A stretch of DNA of 50,436 nt from Methanobrevibacter sp. Lineage in GTDB: Archaea > Methanobacteriota > Methanobacteria > Methanobacteriales > Methanobacteriaceae. This document shows positions 28,472 through 38,159 of the stretch, one piece after another. Made by a program: the position numbers and the translations under genes. The stretch spans positions 1 through 50,436 of the forward strand of contig JADLKP010000002.1 of the NCBI GenBank assembly GCA_016838945.1, in the 5' to 3' direction. The stretch's first letter is position 1, and every line of letters starts with the position of its first letter. Below the pieces are notes generated by a model that searched no databases, had not been told where the DNA came from, and worked only from the letters and a program-made list of their open reading frames with translations.

Positions 28472-29750
28472 CTAGATCACTAAGAATGTTATTGGTTAAG
28501 TCTGCCCCATCTGCTGGTTCCTGGTAACCGAAATTTTCATCAGGCATTTCTGGTTCTTCATTCACATATTCCACTCCAGCCTCTGACTTGAAGAGCAATG
28601 CTAGGCTTTCTTGCACTGCAGTGTTCTCACTATCCACCACACCATTCTGCATCAATGGAGTTAGTATGCTGAAGAGCTTCTGCATATCACCACTACTGAA
28701 CTTGTCAAAGCTTATGATTGGAGCTTTACGTTCAGAACTGAAATTTAATTGAGTAATGAGATTTATTTTTGTTTGAATGCAATTCGCTATTTCTTCAAGT
28801 ATTCCATCAAACACGAATTGGCCGAATTCTAATTGGGTTTGTGCTTGTGCATAAGTACCGGTTTGACTATTATCCCCCATCAGTAAGTTTCCGATAAACA
28901 TACGACGGAATATTTGATTGTCCTTGTAAGCTAAAGCATTGAAGAATATTTCTCCATTATGGCTTGACTCTAAGATTCCCACATCTTCATTAGGCCCTAC
29001 AGTCATTCCCATTGTACCGTCAGCTATGTTTTCAAATGCTGTTAACATTTCATCACGGCTGATTTCATTGTCTGCTTTACCGTACATGGTAGGTGAACCG
29101 TTTCGTTCTGCGAAAGTCATTAGCCAGTCCATAAGGTTTTCCTTATCCTCTACGACTGGTAGGAAATCATATAATAATCCTCTTCCTTCCATTTCATCAT
29201 ATGGTGAACCGAAACTGTAAACGAGGCATTTGTATTCAGGAATGTCTAAGGAGTACTTGCCGGCTTCCTGGTGTACGCTAACTAATTCTCCAGTATCTTC
29301 ATCATAATTGAATGGACTGTTTTGCAATGTTTTGATATGTATCGGCACAATATCCTTGATGATTATTCTGCCTTCAGGGTTCACATCAAACAGTAATTCA
29401 TGAACGTTAAAACCCCATGGTACTGCAGAGGTCATTTGTTTAACCACGGTGTTGAGTTCTGTGTCCATGTTAGTTAGCATGTCATAGATGAAATCGTAAA
29501 CTTCCCTGTCTTCTTCAGCATTGGTTAGGATCCATTTTTTGCTTGACAGTAAGTATTTCAGTATGTCCAGGCCGGTGGCTACTTGTGTGTCTCTGAGAAT
29601 GCTTAAACCGGTTTGGTAATCAATGTGTTCTTCATTGTCTCTATCGAATAGGCTTAAGTATCCTTTTAGTTTTTTGGATGATGTTCCGACCGTGGACCTT
29701 ATGCTTTCCCGGTTGAATAATTGGTTGTTTATACGTGTTATTAAGCTCAT
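28461..29750 (-). CDS. Portal protein (Mu-like/DUF935 family)
   Basis: DTQVATGLDILKYLLSSKKW; TAVPWGFNVHELLF; position between terminase and head protein. Confidence 0.8.
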   Translation of the reverse strand: MSLITRINNQLFNRESIRSTVGTSSKKLKGYLSLFDRDNEEHIDYQTGLSILRDTQVATGLDILKYLLSSKKWILTNAEEDREVYDFIYDMLTNMDTELNTVVKQMTSAVPWGFNVHELLFDVNPEGRIIIKDIVPIHIKTLQNSPFNYDEDTGELVSVHQEAGKYSLDIPEYKCLVYSFGSPYDEMEGRGLLYDFLPVVEDKENLMDWLMTFAERNGSPTMYGKADNEISRDEMLTAFENIADGTMGMTVGPNEDVGILESSHNGEIFFNALAYKDNQIFRRMFIGNLLMGDNSQTGTYAQAQTQLEFGQFVFDGILEEIANCIQTKINLITQLNFSSERKAPIISFDKFSSGDMQKLFSILTPLMQNGVVDSENTAVQESLALLFKSEAGVEYVNEEPEMPDENFGYQEPADGADLTNNILSDLDGI

Positions 29751-29752
29751 GA

Positions 29753-31150
29753 TTATCGAATCCTTTTACGTCTTCTTTTTCCTGCTGTTTTAGCTCCGCT
29801 GATTGTGTTTGTGGATAACTCCGAATATGCATAAGATAAAGCGTCGATGAGGTCATCATGCTTTGCGAGGGGGAATCCTTTCAATTGGGTTAGTAATAAT
29901 TCGCGCTGGTTATCGGTTAATACGAAACGGATTTTGCCTTGCATTAATGCTTGCTTGAATCCTTGTGCACGGTCAACCTTACTTCCTACTGGTTCTGATT
30001 GTTTTGTTATGTAACCTGTGAAATGTTTTTTGTATTGGTTGTACAACTCTTTAGCTGCACCGCCTTTGGTTCCGGTTTCTAGTAGCACCTTGACATTGGG
30101 AGTGTCTATTTTTGCAGTTCTTTTCAATACATTCAACAAACCATCCCCATATCTTTTCATTGTCACTTCGGTCACATAGTAAGTGTCATCGCTTAAGCGG
30201 TACATCTTGCATGATGCTGTGTAATCGTTATCCTTGCCAGGCTCTTCCCCACTATAGGCTAAATCCCATGAGCGGACTTTCCCTGTGATTAATGGGTTGT
30301 TGAAGTTGAAGTCCTCTTCAAATATTACCCAATCCAGGTTAAAGAAGTCACCTGTCTCGTCTAATGGTTGGCCTTGATATTCGGCCTCGAATATCCGGTC
30401 TCCGACTTCATCTCTGCGGTCTTCAAAATATTCTGGTGTATACTTGTTAGGCCATATGCAAGTGCCATCTTCATTCAATGCTTTCAAGTGTATGAACTTG
30501 TATTTTTCAGGATGGTTTTTCTCTAATCTGCCGATGATGTCTTGTGTATGCCATCTGGTCCCAAGGACAAATAATTTGCTGTGCGGTTCCAAACGAGGTA
30601 TGAGGATTTCCTTAAACCATTCGTAGAGATCATCCAATAATTTTTGTGAAGTGTCTTTGAAACCTTTGATTAAATCGTCACATATGCATATGTCTACATC
30701 AGTACCGGTGATTGTTCCTCCAGTCCCTACTAGGTCTATGCTTCCTAACATACGGCCTTCACCATTCTCGAAACTGAATGATGCCTTGGCATGTTCTGCT
30801 TTGGATAAGTAAATGTCACGTGAAGCTAATAAGTCTTCATTGTCTATGAATAATTGTCTTAGGCGTGTACCGAATCGGTTAGCTAATTTCTGATTATAAT
30901 TGACGATTAGGATGTTGTATTCTGGATTCATCAATATTAGCCAGAATGGAAATGATAATGTGATAAGGCTTGTCTTTGCGGTTCTTGGTGGTTGTGTTAC
31001 ACATAAGCGGTCTTTCTGTTCATCATCAAGTATTATGTTCATCAGTTCTTCAGATAGTTCCGCCACGTGCTGTGCAGGTGTGCTGTTCCTTACTGTCAAG
31101 GTGGAATATATATCGTAAGGGGTTAAATCCTCAATCGCTTCTAAGGTCAT
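29753..31150 (-). CDS. terL: Terminase large subunit
   Basis: QPPRTAKTSLI Walker A, DVDICICDD Walker B-like, LETGTKGGAAKELY / KHDDLIDALSYAY nuclease motifs. Confidence 0.92.
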   Translation of the reverse strand: MTLEAIEDLTPYDIYSTLTVRNSTPAQHVAELSEELMNIILDDEQKDRLCVTQPPRTAKTSLITLSFPFWLILMNPEYNILIVNYNQKLANRFGTRLRQLFIDNEDLLASRDIYLSKAEHAKASFSFENGEGRMLGSIDLVGTGGTITGTDVDICICDDLIKGFKDTSQKLLDDLYEWFKEILIPRLEPHSKLFVLGTRWHTQDIIGRLEKNHPEKYKFIHLKALNEDGTCIWPNKYTPEYFEDRRDEVGDRIFEAEYQGQPLDETGDFFNLDWVIFEEDFNFNNPLITGKVRSWDLAYSGEEPGKDNDYTASCKMYRLSDDTYYVTEVTMKRYGDGLLNVLKRTAKIDTPNVKVLLETGTKGGAAKELYNQYKKHFTGYITKQSEPVGSKVDRAQGFKQALMQGKIRFVLTDNQRELLLTQLKGFPLAKHDDLIDALSYAYSELSTNTISGAKTAGKRRRKRIR

Positions 31151-31553
31151 TTAACTCTTTCCTTTTTTCTTTCACTCTCTCCAATAGGTTGACAGTAACA
31201 TCAGTTTTCACATCTGCTTCCAATTTGGTTTCATTGAATGTTCTGTCACCGTAAATGTCAGGACGATGTTTAGTGAGCCACCATTTCGCATCCCCAGTAT
31301 TATCAGGGATTGCATCCAGTATGACTGTTTCAACAGATTCTAATGCTTTACTCTTTGCTTTTTCAACTGCAAATACAAATTTAGGATATTTTCCAGACTT
31401 TGCTTTCAATCCTCTGTTATACCAGTTATAGTAAGTTTGTTCAGTTATGTCTGCCTTTCCGCATGCTGCAGCTACACTATGTCCTTTTTCTAAAGCTTTG
31501 CATATTGTATCCTGGACCTCTTGAGTAAGTTTAGCATTGTATTTGTTAGCCAT
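31131..31553 (-). CDS. terS: Terminase small subunit-like (HTH)
   Basis: HSVAAACGKADITEQTYYNWYNRGLKA; overlaps the terL start. Confidence 0.75.
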   Translation of the reverse strand: MANKYNAKLTQEVQDTICKALEKGHSVAAACGKADITEQTYYNWYNRGLKAKSGKYPKFVFAVEKAKSKALESVETVILDAIPDNTGDAKWWLTKHRPDIYGDRTFNETKLEADVKTDVTVNLLERVKEKRKELNDLRSD

Positions 31554-31594
31554 AAAATCATCTCTAAAAACTACTAAAAACTAAAAATAATTCT

Positions 31595-31960
31595 TTACGC
31601 TAGGAAGTGCAGCACCACTCCCACTATAATACTGATAATAGGGATCATGGCTAGCATAGTATTGCGGAAACTGGAAAGGCTGCTTGACTGTTGAGTCACT
31701 TCATCCTGTAACTTGTCAATCTTATCTTCTAAAGCCTTAATCTTATCGTTATTGTCTTGCCTCTGCTTTTGACTTTCTTCAAGTAACACAGTACCCTTTG
31801 TGACCTTTTCCAATAATTCCTGCTGATTGTCCCTATCATATAATAATTCTTTGTTGATGGTATGGAGAGTATCTTTCTTTGTATCCATTTTGACATTAAG
31901 TTCCACTATGTCCTTTTCTATAGTGGCCAAACGTTCCTCGTAGATACAATTACATGACAC
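31595..31960 (-). CDS. Coiled-coil membrane protein (XhlA-like topology)
   Basis: Coiled coil followed by a single C-terminal TM AMIPIISIIVGVVLHFLA. Confidence 0.5.
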   Translation of the reverse strand: MSCNCIYEERLATIEKDIVELNVKMDTKKDTLHTINKELLYDRDNQQELLEKVTKGTVLLEESQKQRQDNNDKIKALEDKIDKLQDEVTQQSSSLSSFRNTMLAMIPIISIIVGVVLHFLA

Positions 31961-31984
31961 GCATCATCACCCATTAAAAAATTT

Positions 31985-32035
31985 TTTTATTAAAAAAGGG
32001 AGAACCCAATTCTTTGGATTCCCCCAAATTGTTTT
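31985..32035 (-). terminator. Candidate terminator of the early operon
   Basis: GGGAGAACCCA ... TGGATTCCC inverted repeat; minus-strand T run beyond the stem. Confidence 0.45.
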
Positions 32036-32414
32036 TTGCTGTAGCTATTTATTTAAAAGGCAAACTGTAGAAGCTATTTTTATAAATTTTAATAGAAAGG
32101 AAGATACAATAAACCACCACACAAAAAAAAAAGATGAGGGGATTTAGTGATTTTATGAAATATAGGAATTAATCTATGAGATTTACGATGATTTATCATA
32201 AGCGATAGTAAAATTGTTATATGTAAGATAATTTAAAGAGTTTCATATTATTTGAAAACAAAAGAAATACTTTTTTAGAATAGATCTAAAGAATGATTTA
32301 AAGAAAATATGCCCATTTGTCCTTATAGAATTAATCCACACCCATAAATAAAAATACTAGAAATAGTGAATTATTTTTCAACCCCTTTATTTTTTTTTTG
32401 CATGATGGTTTATT

Positions 32415-32669
32415 CTATCCTCCTTTATCCGTGTACATTTGCCTTTTGCCTCCGATGATGTAACCATAAATGTAGTGATTTACTGAAGGCACTCCTTGGA
32501 GTACCAGTCCGCATTCTCTGCAATATGTTTCGTGTTCCAGGAGGCATAGGTTTGTACTGCCACAGCAAGGGCAACTTATTCTGCGTTTCTTCATGCTTGT
32601 GGAAGTCATGTTCTTATGCCAACCATGGAAATCGAATTTTTTATTAAATGGTACTTTTTTAATTTGCAA
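32415..32669 (-). CDS. Small protein with TFIIB-type zinc ribbon
   Basis: CPCCGSTNLCLLEHETYCRECGLVLQG. Confidence 0.65.
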   Translation of the reverse strand: MQIKKVPFNKKFDFHGWHKNMTSTSMKKRRISCPCCGSTNLCLLEHETYCRECGLVLQGVPSVNHYIYGYIIGGKRQMYTDKGG

Positions 32670-32790
32670 AAAATGGTAAATTAATCACCGAAGTATGTGT
32701 TTTCACGGACGTAAAAAATGAGAGAAAAAACTGGTAAGATGTACTTCCTCTCACTATATTGTTCTGACAATATAGAAACATTTTTTTATA

Positions 32791-33111
32791 TTATTTTGCT
32801 GCTAAAGGACCATTAAACTTTTTTATATTGAACCCTATTCTTTTTGCTTCATTTACCGCCCATTCATGTTCATCTTCAGGTGTTTCCTTGGGTTTCGTTG
32901 AACTTGATGTGCCTTTGCTGCCAAGGCTTGTGACTGCTTTTTTGCTAGTGTTCCCTATTTTGTGTTTGTAGTAATGTCGCATGCTACTTTTTGCACTGTT
33001 TTCTGCAGTCAGCTTGTCCTGGCATTCTTTACTGCAGCATGCTTGATTGTTGTATTTTTTCTCGTATTCTTTTCCACACCATTTACATTTGCTCATCATT
33101 TTCCTTGTCAT
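32791..33111 (-). CDS. Small zinc-finger protein
   Basis: CKWCGKEYEKKYNNQACCSKECQDK. Confidence 0.6.
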   Translation of the reverse strand: MTRKMMSKCKWCGKEYEKKYNNQACCSKECQDKLTAENSAKSSMRHYYKHKIGNTSKKAVTSLGSKGTSSSTKPKETPEDEHEWAVNEAKRIGFNIKKFNGPLAAK

Positions 33112-33268
33112 GTTCCAATTCCCAAATCTTGAATATCAATTCTAATTTCTGCATCTGATTCTCTGTTTCTCTTTCCATCTGCTTATCTGCCATGTGTATG
33201 TACATGAACACAAGCCCACCTACTAATCCATATAGGAAGATTATTATTTCATAAGTTGCTTCAAGCAT
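33083..33268 (-). CDS. Small membrane protein
   Basis: Single TM IIIFLYGLVGGLVFMYIHM. Confidence 0.45.
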   Translation of the reverse strand: MLEATYEIIIFLYGLVGGLVFMYIHMADKQMERETENQMQKLELIFKIWELEHDKENDEQM

Positions 33269-33381
33269 GATCTTTCCACCTTCCTTAATGATTTGAGTTT
33301 TTCAATGTCTGGTTTTGGCTGCATTTCTTCAGCTTGAATCTGTATCCTTATTATTCTTAACTTTTCATTCAATTGGTTCAT
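33244..33381 (-). CDS. Hypothetical 45-aa protein (below track cutoff)
   Basis: MNQLNEKLRIIRIQIQAEEMQPKPDIEKLKSLRKVERSCLKQLMK. Confidence 0.5.
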   Translation of the reverse strand: MNQLNEKLRIIRIQIQAEEMQPKPDIEKLKSLRKVERSCLKQLMK

Positions 33382-33742
33382 TATCCTCATCCTCTAAAGA
33401 TATGAATTCAAATTGTATATAGTACAGTAATGTTGAAGGTTTGATTTCATCATAGATTTCATATAATACCTCCTTCAATAGGTCTTCATGCAAGTAACCT
33501 TCTGTCCTTGCGATTTCCTTATTTATCTCATCAAACCGTATGTATTCTATGCATGTGATTTTGAGATAACCGAAGGGTTTGCATCTTAGGTTTTCAAAGA
33601 TGACTTTGTCAACATTGTAAGCTTGAATCTTATATCCTATTTTTGCATTGAAATGTCTACGTATTGTGCTGGTTTTGATTCCTTCCTTTATTGGGTTTAT
33701 ATATTCTTCATTGAATCCTAAATCATTTATCATTGTTATCAT
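33365..33742 (-). CDS. ASCH-domain-like protein
   Basis: YINPIKEGIKTSTIRRHFNAKIGYKIQAY...PFGYLKITCIEYI. Confidence 0.6.
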   Translation of the reverse strand: MITMINDLGFNEEYINPIKEGIKTSTIRRHFNAKIGYKIQAYNVDKVIFENLRCKPFGYLKITCIEYIRFDEINKEIARTEGYLHEDLLKEVLYEIYDEIKPSTLLYYIQFEFISLEDEDNEPIE

Positions 33743-33747
33743 AACCT

Positions 33748-33966
33748 TTACTCTAATACTTTTCCAACAATGTAGATTCCCTCTGTAGGGTCAAACTCAT
33801 ATTCATCTTCATCTTTAACTAGCACATCAGTTTCGTAACCGAACAAAGTGGTGTACACTTCAATATCCTCATCATCAAGGAATTTCGGCAAGTCCTGTAT
33901 TTGCAATATTACTTCCACATTGTCCGGCACATCCTTTATCTTTTCCTTTAGCTCTCCAATATTCAT
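33748..33966 (-). CDS. Hypothetical protein
   Basis: 72-aa ORF in the early operon. Confidence 0.5.
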   Translation of the reverse strand: MNIGELKEKIKDVPDNVEVILQIQDLPKFLDDEDIEVYTTLFGYETDVLVKDEDEYEFDPTEGIYIVGKVLE

Positions 33967-33969
33967 GAT

Positions 33970-34299
33970 TCATTCCTCCCAGTATGTTTTGAACTTTTTT
34001 ATCTGTTTCAATGTTTCCTTATAGTCTCCATTGAATTGGATTCCTCTATCGTCAACATAACATGTGGCTGGTGGCTTGAAGCTTGTGACATCCGCCACAT
34101 ATTGCCATAGATCATACTCGTTCAGCCATCTTATGATATGTGAATACCTTCTAGCTGACAATATTATTACAGTGTATTTTTTATTCAGTTCCTGTAGGAA
34201 TTCCTTTGCACCATCCCTTGGTGTGCCTAGGTTGTCCCCATCGTATCCATGGTAGTTGTTGAGTACTCCGTCGAAGTCTATGCATATTGTCGGTTTCAT
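33970..34299 (-). CDS. HAD-like hydrolase
   Basis: ICIDFDGVLNNY, VIILSARR, CYVDDRGIQF. Confidence 0.8.
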   Translation of the reverse strand: MKPTICIDFDGVLNNYHGYDGDNLGTPRDGAKEFLQELNKKYTVIILSARRYSHIIRWLNEYDLWQYVADVTSFKPPATCYVDDRGIQFNGDYKETLKQIKKFKTYWEE

Positions 34300-34478
34300 T
34301 TTTTAGCCTCCCAGTATTCGCATTTGGTCATATGGCCGTTCCTTTCTCCGAGGGAATGTTCTTTGTAACGGCCTAATTCGCAATCGGTTACATCCTCTCC
34401 CTCAAATGTGTATCCGTATTCAATGAAGTTTTTGCATTCGAGACATGATACAAAGCTGATGATTTTCTCTTCAGTCAT
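34296..34478 (-). CDS. Small Cys-rich protein
   Basis: CLECKNF...DCELGRY...TKCEYW. Confidence 0.55.
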   Translation of the reverse strand: MTEEKIISFVSCLECKNFIEYGYTFEGEDVTDCELGRYKEHSLGERNGHMTKCEYWEAKK

Positions 34479-34873
34479 TATACCTCACCATCAATTACTC
34501 TTTCTAAAAAATCTATTTTATCAATTAATTTATTATTTTCCTTTCGCAACTGCTCATTTTCCTCAACAAGTCTATTCAACAAGTTAATAACCAATACAAC
34601 ATCATTCCCATCTTGAAGATAATAAGTCATATTATCAACATTATTATTGATTATATGATAATCATCACCTAATACACAAGTAAATTTTTTCTCACTCATT
34701 CCTAACTTATCTTGCAAATCAATAATCTGATAATGCAACTGCTCATTCTTTTCTTGCAATTCATTCAAACATTCTACTACTTCAAGGAAAGTCATCGGTT
34801 CTCCCTTATCAAAATAGATTACTCTGTTCACATTTTCATCATAATCAACACTAAATCGTTTACTCATCATCAC
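34478..34873 (-). CDS. Coiled-coil NEQL-family protein with two repeated modules
   Basis: EVVECLNELQEKNEQLH and LVINLLNRLVEENEQLR in one ORF. Confidence 0.6.
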   Translation of the reverse strand: MMMSKRFSVDYDENVNRVIYFDKGEPMTFLEVVECLNELQEKNEQLHYQIIDLQDKLGMSEKKFTCVLGDDYHIINNNVDNMTYYLQDGNDVVLVINLLNRLVEENEQLRKENNKLIDKIDFLERVIDGEV

Positions 34874-35174
34874 AACCCCTTACAAATCGCTCTATTTCTT
34901 TAATGTCTTTTTCCTTGAATATTTTATCCAATTTATCCATATCTTCACCAATATGACTTGAATATTCATTAATAACAGTTTCTTCAGATTGATATAGTAA
35001 ATCTAATAAAATATTGATAGTGTCTTGTTGCTCATTCAACTTATCAACAATCTCATCCAAATCTTCATAACTGTAAGTTTCTTTTGTATCAGTTATCACT
35101 TTTGCAATCCTACTTACATCTGTATCACAATCAGTTATTTCAACTGTTTCAAAAATATATCGTTTCTCATCCAT
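34860..35174 (-). CDS. Coiled-coil early protein, possibly related to the NEQL family
   Basis: YSYEDLDEIVDKLNEQQDTINILL. Confidence 0.5.
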   Translation of the reverse strand: MDEKRYIFETVEITDCDTDVSRIAKVITDTKETYSYEDLDEIVDKLNEQQDTINILLDLLYQSEETVINEYSSHIGEDMDKLDKIFKEKDIKEIERFVRGCDDE

Positions 35175-35175
35175 A

Positions 35176-35601
35176 CTAATCCCCTTCCTCTTTAAGATAC
35201 ATATTAATCAATTTCACAATATCCTCTTCACTCCCATAGTATAAAGTTTCATATGCTAACCCTTGTCCGCCTAACCAGTCGCAAAAATCAAAGATTATCT
35301 TAAACTTACTCTTATTGAGATTCCTTAATTGTCCTTTCTGCCTAATCACTTTGCTTTCCAAATTGCTTATCAATTCCTTCTTATTCTTCATATCTTTCTT
35401 TAAGCTTTTATTTTCAAGCATTGTTTCCAAATATTTTCTTTCAAACTTGTCTTTATGGATTTTGAGATAATTGTTCTCAATATCCAATTCGTTTAATTTG
35501 CTTTCTACATCTGTCCAAGACATATGATTTCCTTCAGGATCATTAATATAAATAGACCCAAATTCAGAAATAGTGTCAATATGATATCTTCCCTTACTCA
35601 T
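35176..35601 (-). CDS. Coiled-coil early protein, related N-terminal module
   Basis: SIYINDPEGNHMSWTDVESKLNELDIENNYLK. Confidence 0.5.
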   Translation of the reverse strand: MSKGRYHIDTISEFGSIYINDPEGNHMSWTDVESKLNELDIENNYLKIHKDKFERKYLETMLENKSLKKDMKNKKELISNLESKVIRQKGQLRNLNKSKFKIIFDFCDWLGGQGLAYETLYYGSEEDIVKLINMYLKEEGD

Positions 35602-36124
35602 CTATATCACCATTATGCTCGCATTTCAATTCATTAAAACCATTATCCCTATTCAAAACATAAATAAGACTACGAATATCAGAGGGCTTATGCAAATCAA
35701 ACAACTGACTTTCATCTCCGTATTGGATATAAAAATCATTAACAATCTTCAAAAAAGGTTTTTCACTCATATCATCTCTTATTTTGAAGTCAGCACATTC
35801 GCCAACTTCTTCAAATTCATAAATTCCTCCCTTGCTTTTATGTCCTTTCAAGCAGCACATATCATATTCATAAACACCTTCCGTATAACAAAAATGAGAA
35901 GTGTAATTAGCATGTTCGCAGAGTTCACATAATTCCACATGATAAAAATTACTCAAGATCATTATCAGATTTTCATTTTTAACATATAACTCATTCAACA
36001 AATTAACAGCAGTTTCAAATATTCCCTCATCCTCAATAGGGTATGCGTCCCCAGTCTCTGCATCAACTATTGAATAAGGCACTATTTCAGTATCAAGATA
36101 AAACTTAACAAATGATTCACTCAT
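35594..36124 (-). CDS. Early protein: NEQL-like N-terminal module plus Cys-rich domain
   Basis: SIVDAETGDAYPIEDEGIFETAVNLLNELYVKNENL; CELCEHANYTSHFC...CCLKGH...ECADF. Confidence 0.55.
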   Translation of the reverse strand: MSESFVKFYLDTEIVPYSIVDAETGDAYPIEDEGIFETAVNLLNELYVKNENLIMILSNFYHVELCELCEHANYTSHFCYTEGVYEYDMCCLKGHKSKGGIYEFEEVGECADFKIRDDMSEKPFLKIVNDFYIQYGDESQLFDLHKPSDIRSLIYVLNRDNGFNELKCEHNGDIDE

Positions 36125-36390
36125 ACTTTCACATTCCCTATATATTTGAACAGTCTCCCATCCTTGAGCAATATGTACCCTTCAACATCATTGCCATGTC
36201 CGCAACAGGCAGAATGTATCATTTCACAATCCTTCAATCCTTGAAGGCAGTGATCGACATCATCAACTGGATATTCCTTGCATTTCACACAAGGCTTAGC
36301 CAAGTCATCAGACCCATCAGACCATTTCCATTTTTTATCTTTCGTATCATAATATACTTCATTTCCACGAATGGACATTTTAGCAGTCAT
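36121..36390 (-). CDS. Hypothetical early protein
   Basis: 89-aa ORF with Cys pairs. Confidence 0.45.
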   Translation of the reverse strand: MTAKMSIRGNEVYYDTKDKKWKWSDGSDDLAKPCVKCKEYPVDDVDHCLQGLKDCEMIHSACCGHGNDVEGYILLKDGRLFKYIGNVKV

Positions 36391-36391
36391 T

Positions 36392-36685
36392 CTATATCAC
36401 ACCCATACGCTTAGCAAACTTCCTCAAATCCTCATGCCCACCAACAACATCCTTCAAACCAACCTCAAACTTTAAGCATCTTCTGCGGAAATGATGAAGA
36501 GAAATCTTCATATTATCATTCCTGCTCTTTTCAATCCTCAAATCCTCACGTACAAAATCAGCTTCATTCAACAACAAGACGATCCGTTCATTGCTAATCA
36601 CTAAACCATTTTCACAGATTCTGCCATCATCATTAATGGCAAATACCTTATCTCTCATATTATCATCAATCCTCTTCATAATCAC
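36392..36685 (-). CDS. Early protein with short related N-terminal module
   Basis: FAINDDGRICENGLVISNERIVLLLNEADFVREDLR. Confidence 0.45.
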   Translation of the reverse strand: MIMKRIDDNMRDKVFAINDDGRICENGLVISNERIVLLLNEADFVREDLRIEKSRNDNMKISLHHFRRRCLKFEVGLKDVVGGHEDLRKFAKRMGVI

Positions 36686-37136
36686 ATTCCAGTATTTGAG
36701 CGGTTTCCAATTCCTTAATTATCCAATCTGGAACTTGGCCTTTAAGGGAATCGACAATACGATTAAAAGCATTGACCCTGGCCTGTATTTCCCTCGCATT
36801 CTTAAACCTTAACATCTTATGCCTTTGGCATTCATTGTAAAGTTCCTGGTATTCCTTTTCTCGCTTTTCATTTATTTCAGCTTGAGCATCAATAACACGG
36901 TCTTGTCTGTTTAAAGCTTCCACAACTTCTGTCCCATCCATGCTGTTTTCAAGCAAGTATTCTCTCCAGTCATCCTTTGCGTGTTCCTCTTGGAATTCCT
37001 CTCCTTCATAATCCTTGAGGAAATCCTCATAGGTTTTGTTGAGTTTTTGTGTGTCTGTTATGTAGTAGATCTCATCCATATCTACACTTTGGTATCTTTC
37101 GTTTTCCATTAACCTAATCCTCCTCTGGTATTTCAT
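36666..37136 (-). CDS. Hypothetical early protein
   Basis: 156-aa ORF, operon context. Confidence 0.5.
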   Translation of the reverse strand: MKYQRRIRLMENERYQSVDMDEIYYITDTQKLNKTYEDFLKDYEGEEFQEEHAKDDWREYLLENSMDGTEVVEALNRQDRVIDAQAEINEKREKEYQELYNECQRHKMLRFKNAREIQARVNAFNRIVDSLKGQVPDWIIKELETAQILECDYEED

Positions 37137-37344
37137 TATTGATTTCTAAACGATTTAGAATACGAACTTTCATATCATCCTGAACAATTTCCATGCCTAA
37201 AGGGTAAACTCCAACATCTTCATAGTCTTCTTGAATCAGATTCCCTAGACTTTTACTGTGATCGTGAATGTGTTCATAAATGTCACACCCATTTTCTGAA
37301 GGAATCCTTAAGATTACAGCAAACAAAACATCATAACAATTCAT
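37114..37344 (-). CDS. Hypothetical early protein
   Basis: 76-aa ORF, operon context. Confidence 0.45.
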   Translation of the reverse strand: MNCYDVLFAVILRIPSENGCDIYEHIHDHSKSLGNLIQEDYEDVGVYPLGMEIVQDDMKVRILNRLEINNEIPEED

Positions 37345-37364
37345 TTAAATTTCACCTCTTCAAT

Positions 37365-37658
37365 TTATAATCTCATTTGCTTCTTTTCATCAGACACTCG
37401 ACTTTGCAGAGTGTCAATATCATCACTTAAACGCCTTATATCTCTTCTGAAATCAGACAAACGGAAATCAAGAACATCATCCACATAATCCTCCATGATC
37501 TTTTTCAACCTTTTATTAGTGCCCTTATCTATACTTCTGCTCAGCTCTTTCAAATCTTTCACATCATCGATTAGCTCATCAAGCTTAGCATTCATATTAT
37601 CTATCTTTTCCTCTAATTTTTCAACATCATTAATACAGTAACAACCATCATCACACAT
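37365..37658 (-). CDS. Coiled-coil early protein
   Basis: CINDVEKLEEKIDNMNAKLDELIDDVKDLKELSRSIDK. Confidence 0.5.
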   Translation of the reverse strand: MCDDGCYCINDVEKLEEKIDNMNAKLDELIDDVKDLKELSRSIDKGTNKRLKKIMEDYVDDVLDFRLSDFRRDIRRLSDDIDTLQSRVSDEKKQMRL

Positions 37659-37679
37659 AGTACCATATCCTCCTTTTTT

Positions 37680-37895
37680 CTACCATTCTAATAAACTAGT
37701 CTGTCTTTCATTACTAACATGCAAATCAGTTTCTTCAACACGTATAACATTATGCGAAGCATTATCAACAATCTCCACATAACCCATCTCACAATTATAG
37801 CAAATATAACCCCTACGTGATACAGGTTCTTCAGGAGAGCAATGGGCAAACATTTGCCTAATATGCTTTTTACACTTTGGACAAACCTTCATCAT
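37680..37895 (-). CDS. Zinc-binding early protein
   Basis: CPKCKKHIRQMFAHC...YICYNCEMGYVEI. Confidence 0.55.
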   Translation of the reverse strand: MMKVCPKCKKHIRQMFAHCSPEEPVSRRGYICYNCEMGYVEIVDNASHNVIRVEETDLHVSNERQTSLLEW

Positions 37896-37955
37896 TAAGC
37901 CTTCCTTAAATAATAATGACTATATGAATACTTTTCTTTGATTATGAAATCATTT

Positions 37956-38159
37956 TCAATCAAGGCTTTTAGTGACGATTTCCCTCACTTCAGGGTCCAA
38001 ATCCTTTAGTCCGGACTGAATCCTTTCGTCAAATGTCTTGTTGTCATCAGGATTGTTCTCATCCCAGCAGCTGACAATGAAATCAGTTGCTTTATTTACA
38101 TTTTCCTTGAATTTTTCACTACCCATCTCAATTCCTCCATTTAATACAATCCAAATCAT
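37956..38159 (-). CDS. Hypothetical early protein
   Basis: 67-aa ORF. Confidence 0.4.
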   Translation of the reverse strand: MIWIVLNGGIEMGSEKFKENVNKATDFIVSCWDENNPDDNKTFDERIQSGLKDLDPEVREIVTKSLD

